Shown here: piece by piece, positions 4,438-6,668 of the stretch | Layout of the letters: each line of letters starts with the position of its first letter | Numbering within the stretch: the first letter of the stretch is position 1 | From: Caulobacteraceae bacterium | GTDB taxonomy: Bacteria; Pseudomonadota; Alphaproteobacteria; Caulobacterales; Caulobacteraceae | Assembly (NCBI GenBank): GCA_947452665.1 | Contig: CANGEH010000121.1 | Coordinates: 1 to 6,668 of the forward strand | Direction: 5' to 3' | DNA length: 6,668 bases | Notes under the pieces: generated by a model | What the model was told of the DNA's origin: nothing | The model's database searches: none | Seen by the model: only the letters and a program-made list of their open reading frames with translations | Translations under genes and position numbers: made by a program

Positions 4438-6668
4438 ATGACTATAATGCAACGTGATCGCACAGCGCGCCATGGCATCGCCATGCTGCTGGCCTCCACC
4501 ATGCTGACCGCCGCGAGCGGGGCTTGGGCACAAGAGGCTGCGAGCAAGGCCAATGTCGATGAGGTGATCGTCACCGCACAAAAGCGCAGCGAAAACCTGC
4601 AAAAAGTGCCCATCAGCATTCAGGCGCTCGGCACCCAAAAGCTTGAGCAGCTGAATATTGCCAATTTCAATGACTATACCAAGATGCTGCCCAGCGTCTC
4701 GTTCCAGACCAGCCAGCCCGGCGTCACCACGGTCTATTTCCGCGGCGTGGCCAGTGGCGGCGATGGCAACCATTCGGGCTCCCTGCCCAGCGTTGGGGTC
4801 TATCTGGACGAACAACCCGTCACCACAATCGGCGGCACACTCGATGTCCATGTCTATGACGTTGCCCGCATCGAGGCCTTGGCCGGACCACAAGGCACGC
4901 TTTACGGTGCCTCGTCCCAAGCTGGGACCATCCGCATCATCACCAATAAGCCCGATTTCAGCGGCCTTTATGGCGGGCTGAATGTTGAGGTCAATAAGGT
5001 CCATAATGGCGATTATGGCCGCAAGATCGAAGGCTTCGTCAATCTGCCGATCAATGACCGCATGGCCGCGCGCCTTGTTGGCTTTTATCAGCATGATGCG
5101 GGTTATATCGACAATGTTGCCGCAACCCGCAACTTCCTACCCAGCCCCGGCGGCTTGAGCGTCAGCAACACCCAGTACGTCAAGAAGAACTATAATGATG
5201 TCGATATTTTTGGTGGCCGCGCGGCCCTAAAAGTCGATCTGGACCATAACTGGACCGCTACGGGTACAATCATTGCCCAGGACCAGAAGAATCACGGTGC
5301 GTTTGGCTATGACGCCCATGTCGGCGACCTGCAGGTCCAGCATTTTGGCGAAGAAGGCAGTCATGACCGCTTTGTTCAGGGCGCCCTGACCATTGAAGGC
5401 AAGATCGGCAGCTGGGACGCCACCTATGCCGGCGCCTATATGAAGCGCAAGGTCGATAGCCAGAGCGACTATACCGACTATGCCGAGGCCTATGACTCCC
5501 TCTATGCCGATTACGGCGGGATTGCTGGCTATTTCTATATTACCGATAATGCTGGCAACACGGTCATTCCATCACAACACATTGTCGGTCAGGACGAGTT
5601 TACCAAGGAAAGCCACGAGTTCCGGATCGCCTCGCCCCAGGACAAGCGCCTGCGCGTCGTTGGCGGTGCTTTTTATCAAAAGCAGGACCATCTGATCCAT
5701 CAGGACTATCAGATTGCGGCCCTAGCCGATGCCCTATCGGTCAATGGCCTGCCCGGTACACTTTGGCTGACCCAGCAAGACCGGGTCGACAAGGACTATG
5801 CGGTGTTTGGCGAGGTCAGCTATGACATCTTGACCAACCTGACCCTCACGGGAGGCTTGCGCGCCTTTAAGTATGACAATTCGCTGATCGGCTTTTTCGG
5901 CTTTGGCCGCAATCCTGATGGCAAGCCCTATAATGGCGCGGGCAGCTCTCGCACCGGCGTTGCAGGCTGCTATACCAGCACAGGCGATACGGTCCGTGAC
6001 AATACCGGCGGCACGCTCTTGCCCGCCGCCGTTGGTGGCTCGCCCTGTACTAATCTGGGCGTGTTCAATAATGGCCATGTCGATCCAAAGCGCGTGCGCG
6101 ATAATGGCACTATCCACCGCTTAAACCTGACCTGGAAGCCCAGCGATGATCAGCTGCTCTATGGCACCTGGTCGCGCGGCTATCGTCCCGGCGGCATTAA
6201 TCGCCGCTCGACCATTGCCCCCTATCAGGCCGACTTCCTGACCAATTATGAGCTCGGCTTCAAGACCAGCTGGATGGAGCGCAAGCTCAAACTCAATGGC
6301 GCGGTCTATCTGCAAGACTGGAAGGACTTCCAATTCTCCTTCCTAGGTCAAAACAGCTTTACCGAAATCCATAATGGTCCCGATGCCCGCATCAAGGGTC
6401 TGGAACTGGATGCCTCTTACCGGGCCACGGATCGTCTGACCTTCTCGGGCAGCGGCGCCTATACCGACGCCAAGACCTTGAAGAATCTTTGCGGCGCTGA
6501 TGATCCAACCTATGCCTGTACGGGCGACGGTAACTTCATCTCGGCCCCCAAGGGCACGCGTCTTCCAGTAACGCCCAAGGTCAAGCTCAATGCCACAGCG
6601 CGTTATGTCTATCCCCTGGCCAATGGCGAGGCCCACTTCCAGGCGGTTGTCGCCCATCAGGGCTCAGC
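4438..6668 (+). CDS. TonB-dependent outer-membrane receptor, 3'-truncated by window edge
   Basis: This frame is open from ATG 4438 to the end of the window (743 full codons, no stop). The protein is a ligand-gated outer-membrane channel driven by TonB-ExbBD. Residues 1-31 form a signal peptide (basic start, hydrophobic core, AWA then Gln32). DEVIVTAQKR (41-50) is a TonB box region. The plug covers about 53-172, with VYFRGV, VGVYLDEQPV and GPQGTLYGASSQAGTIRI (150-167) ending in ITNKP. The barrel follows; later strands show LLYGTWSRGYRPGGINRR (573-590), NYELGFK (603-609) and a GTRLPVTPKVKLN segment near the edge. By family comparison perhaps 100-150 residues, including the last strands and terminal aromatic residue, are missing. 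Cys511/Cys537 and Cys685/Cys694 lie in probable surface loops. The ligand cannot be read from the sequence; similar alphaproteobacterial receptors take siderophores, carbohydrates or other organic compounds. ATG 4438 is chosen over ATG 4447 because GAGGGGA is seven bases upstream. Confidence 0.95.
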   Translation, partial: MTIMQRDRTARHGIAMLLASTMLTAASGAWAQEAASKANVDEVIVTAQKRSENLQKVPISIQALGTQKLEQLNIANFNDYTKMLPSVSFQTSQPGVTTVYFRGVASGGDGNHSGSLPSVGVYLDEQPVTTIGGTLDVHVYDVARIEALAGPQGTLYGASSQAGTIRIITNKPDFSGLYGGLNVEVNKVHNGDYGRKIEGFVNLPINDRMAARLVGFYQHDAGYIDNVAATRNFLPSPGGLSVSNTQYVKKNYNDVDIFGGRAALKVDLDHNWTATGTIIAQDQKNHGAFGYDAHVGDLQVQHFGEEGSHDRFVQGALTIEGKIGSWDATYAGAYMKRKVDSQSDYTDYAEAYDSLYADYGGIAGYFYITDNAGNTVIPSQHIVGQDEFTKESHEFRIASPQDKRLRVVGGAFYQKQDHLIHQDYQIAALADALSVNGLPGTLWLTQQDRVDKDYAVFGEVSYDILTNLTLTGGLRAFKYDNSLIGFFGFGRNPDGKPYNGAGSSRTGVAGCYTSTGDTVRDNTGGTLLPAAVGGSPCTNLGVFNNGHVDPKRVRDNGTIHRLNLTWKPSDDQLLYGTWSRGYRPGGINRRSTIAPYQADFLTNYELGFKTSWMERKLKLNGAVYLQDWKDFQFSFLGQNSFTEIHNGPDARIKGLELDASYRATDRLTFSGSGAYTDAKTLKNLCGADDPTYACTGDGNFISAPKGTRLPVTPKVKLNATARYVYPLANGEAHFQAVVAHQGS

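Noticed and set aside
4408..5094. 228-codon open frame on the minus strand opposite the start of the TonB receptor
   Set aside because: The receptor frame here has a signal peptide, TonB box and plug motifs. The opposite frame is an Ile/Ala/Asp-rich mirror with no domain.
5734..6657. Several minus-strand open frames opposite the receptor barrel
   Set aside because: Their compositions are Ile/Ala/Gly-rich mirrors of barrel codons such as GGC, GAT and AAT; no ribosome binding sites or motifs support them.

Overview
The window looks like ordinary chromosome from a moderately GC-rich Gram-negative bacterium, most likely an alphaproteobacterium of the Caulobacterales/Sphingomonadales kind. The reasons are a large outer-membrane TonB-dependent receptor of the 'oligomeric iron/carbohydrate-type' plug class, a TPR-sulfotransferase fusion beside it, G/C-ending codons mixed with tolerated TTG starts and CTA codons, and a GltD-type glutamate synthase subunit. 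The genus cannot be fixed from the sequence alone.

Layout: (1) 1-1207, plus strand, the C-terminal five-sixths of glutamate synthase small subunit GltD, cut by the left edge. (2) 1204-2511, minus strand, a complete 435-residue AdiC-like amino acid/polyamine antiporter. It converges on gltD, and the two TAG stop codons share the palindrome CTAG. A perfect 10-bp hairpin lies inside its last codons. (3) 2512-2638, a 127-bp divergent control region with a short palindrome and weak promoter candidates. (4) 2639-4321, plus strand, a 560-residue protein with N-terminal TPR repeats and a C-terminal PAPS-dependent sulfotransferase domain, starting at TTG. (5) 4322-4437, a 116-bp gap holding three successive inverted repeats, the last of which pairs with the Shine-Dalgarno sequence of the next gene. 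(6) 4438 to the right edge, plus strand, a TonB-dependent receptor with signal peptide, TonB box, plug and most of the barrel; its C-terminus is outside the window.

How the genes relate: gltD makes glutamate from glutamine and 2-oxoglutarate with GltB, which is probably just upstream. The permease probably exchanges a basic amino acid or amine and is transcribed on its own. The sulfotransferase and receptor are co-oriented and may form a functional pair (import of a ligand and sulfation of something in the cytoplasm), but that is an inference from adjacency. I found no RNA gene, insertion sequence, CRISPR array or phage feature. Nothing here amounts to a clear new system. The best candidates for a second look are the structured leader of the receptor gene, the coding-embedded hairpin at the convergent junction, and the sulfotransferase/receptor pairing.
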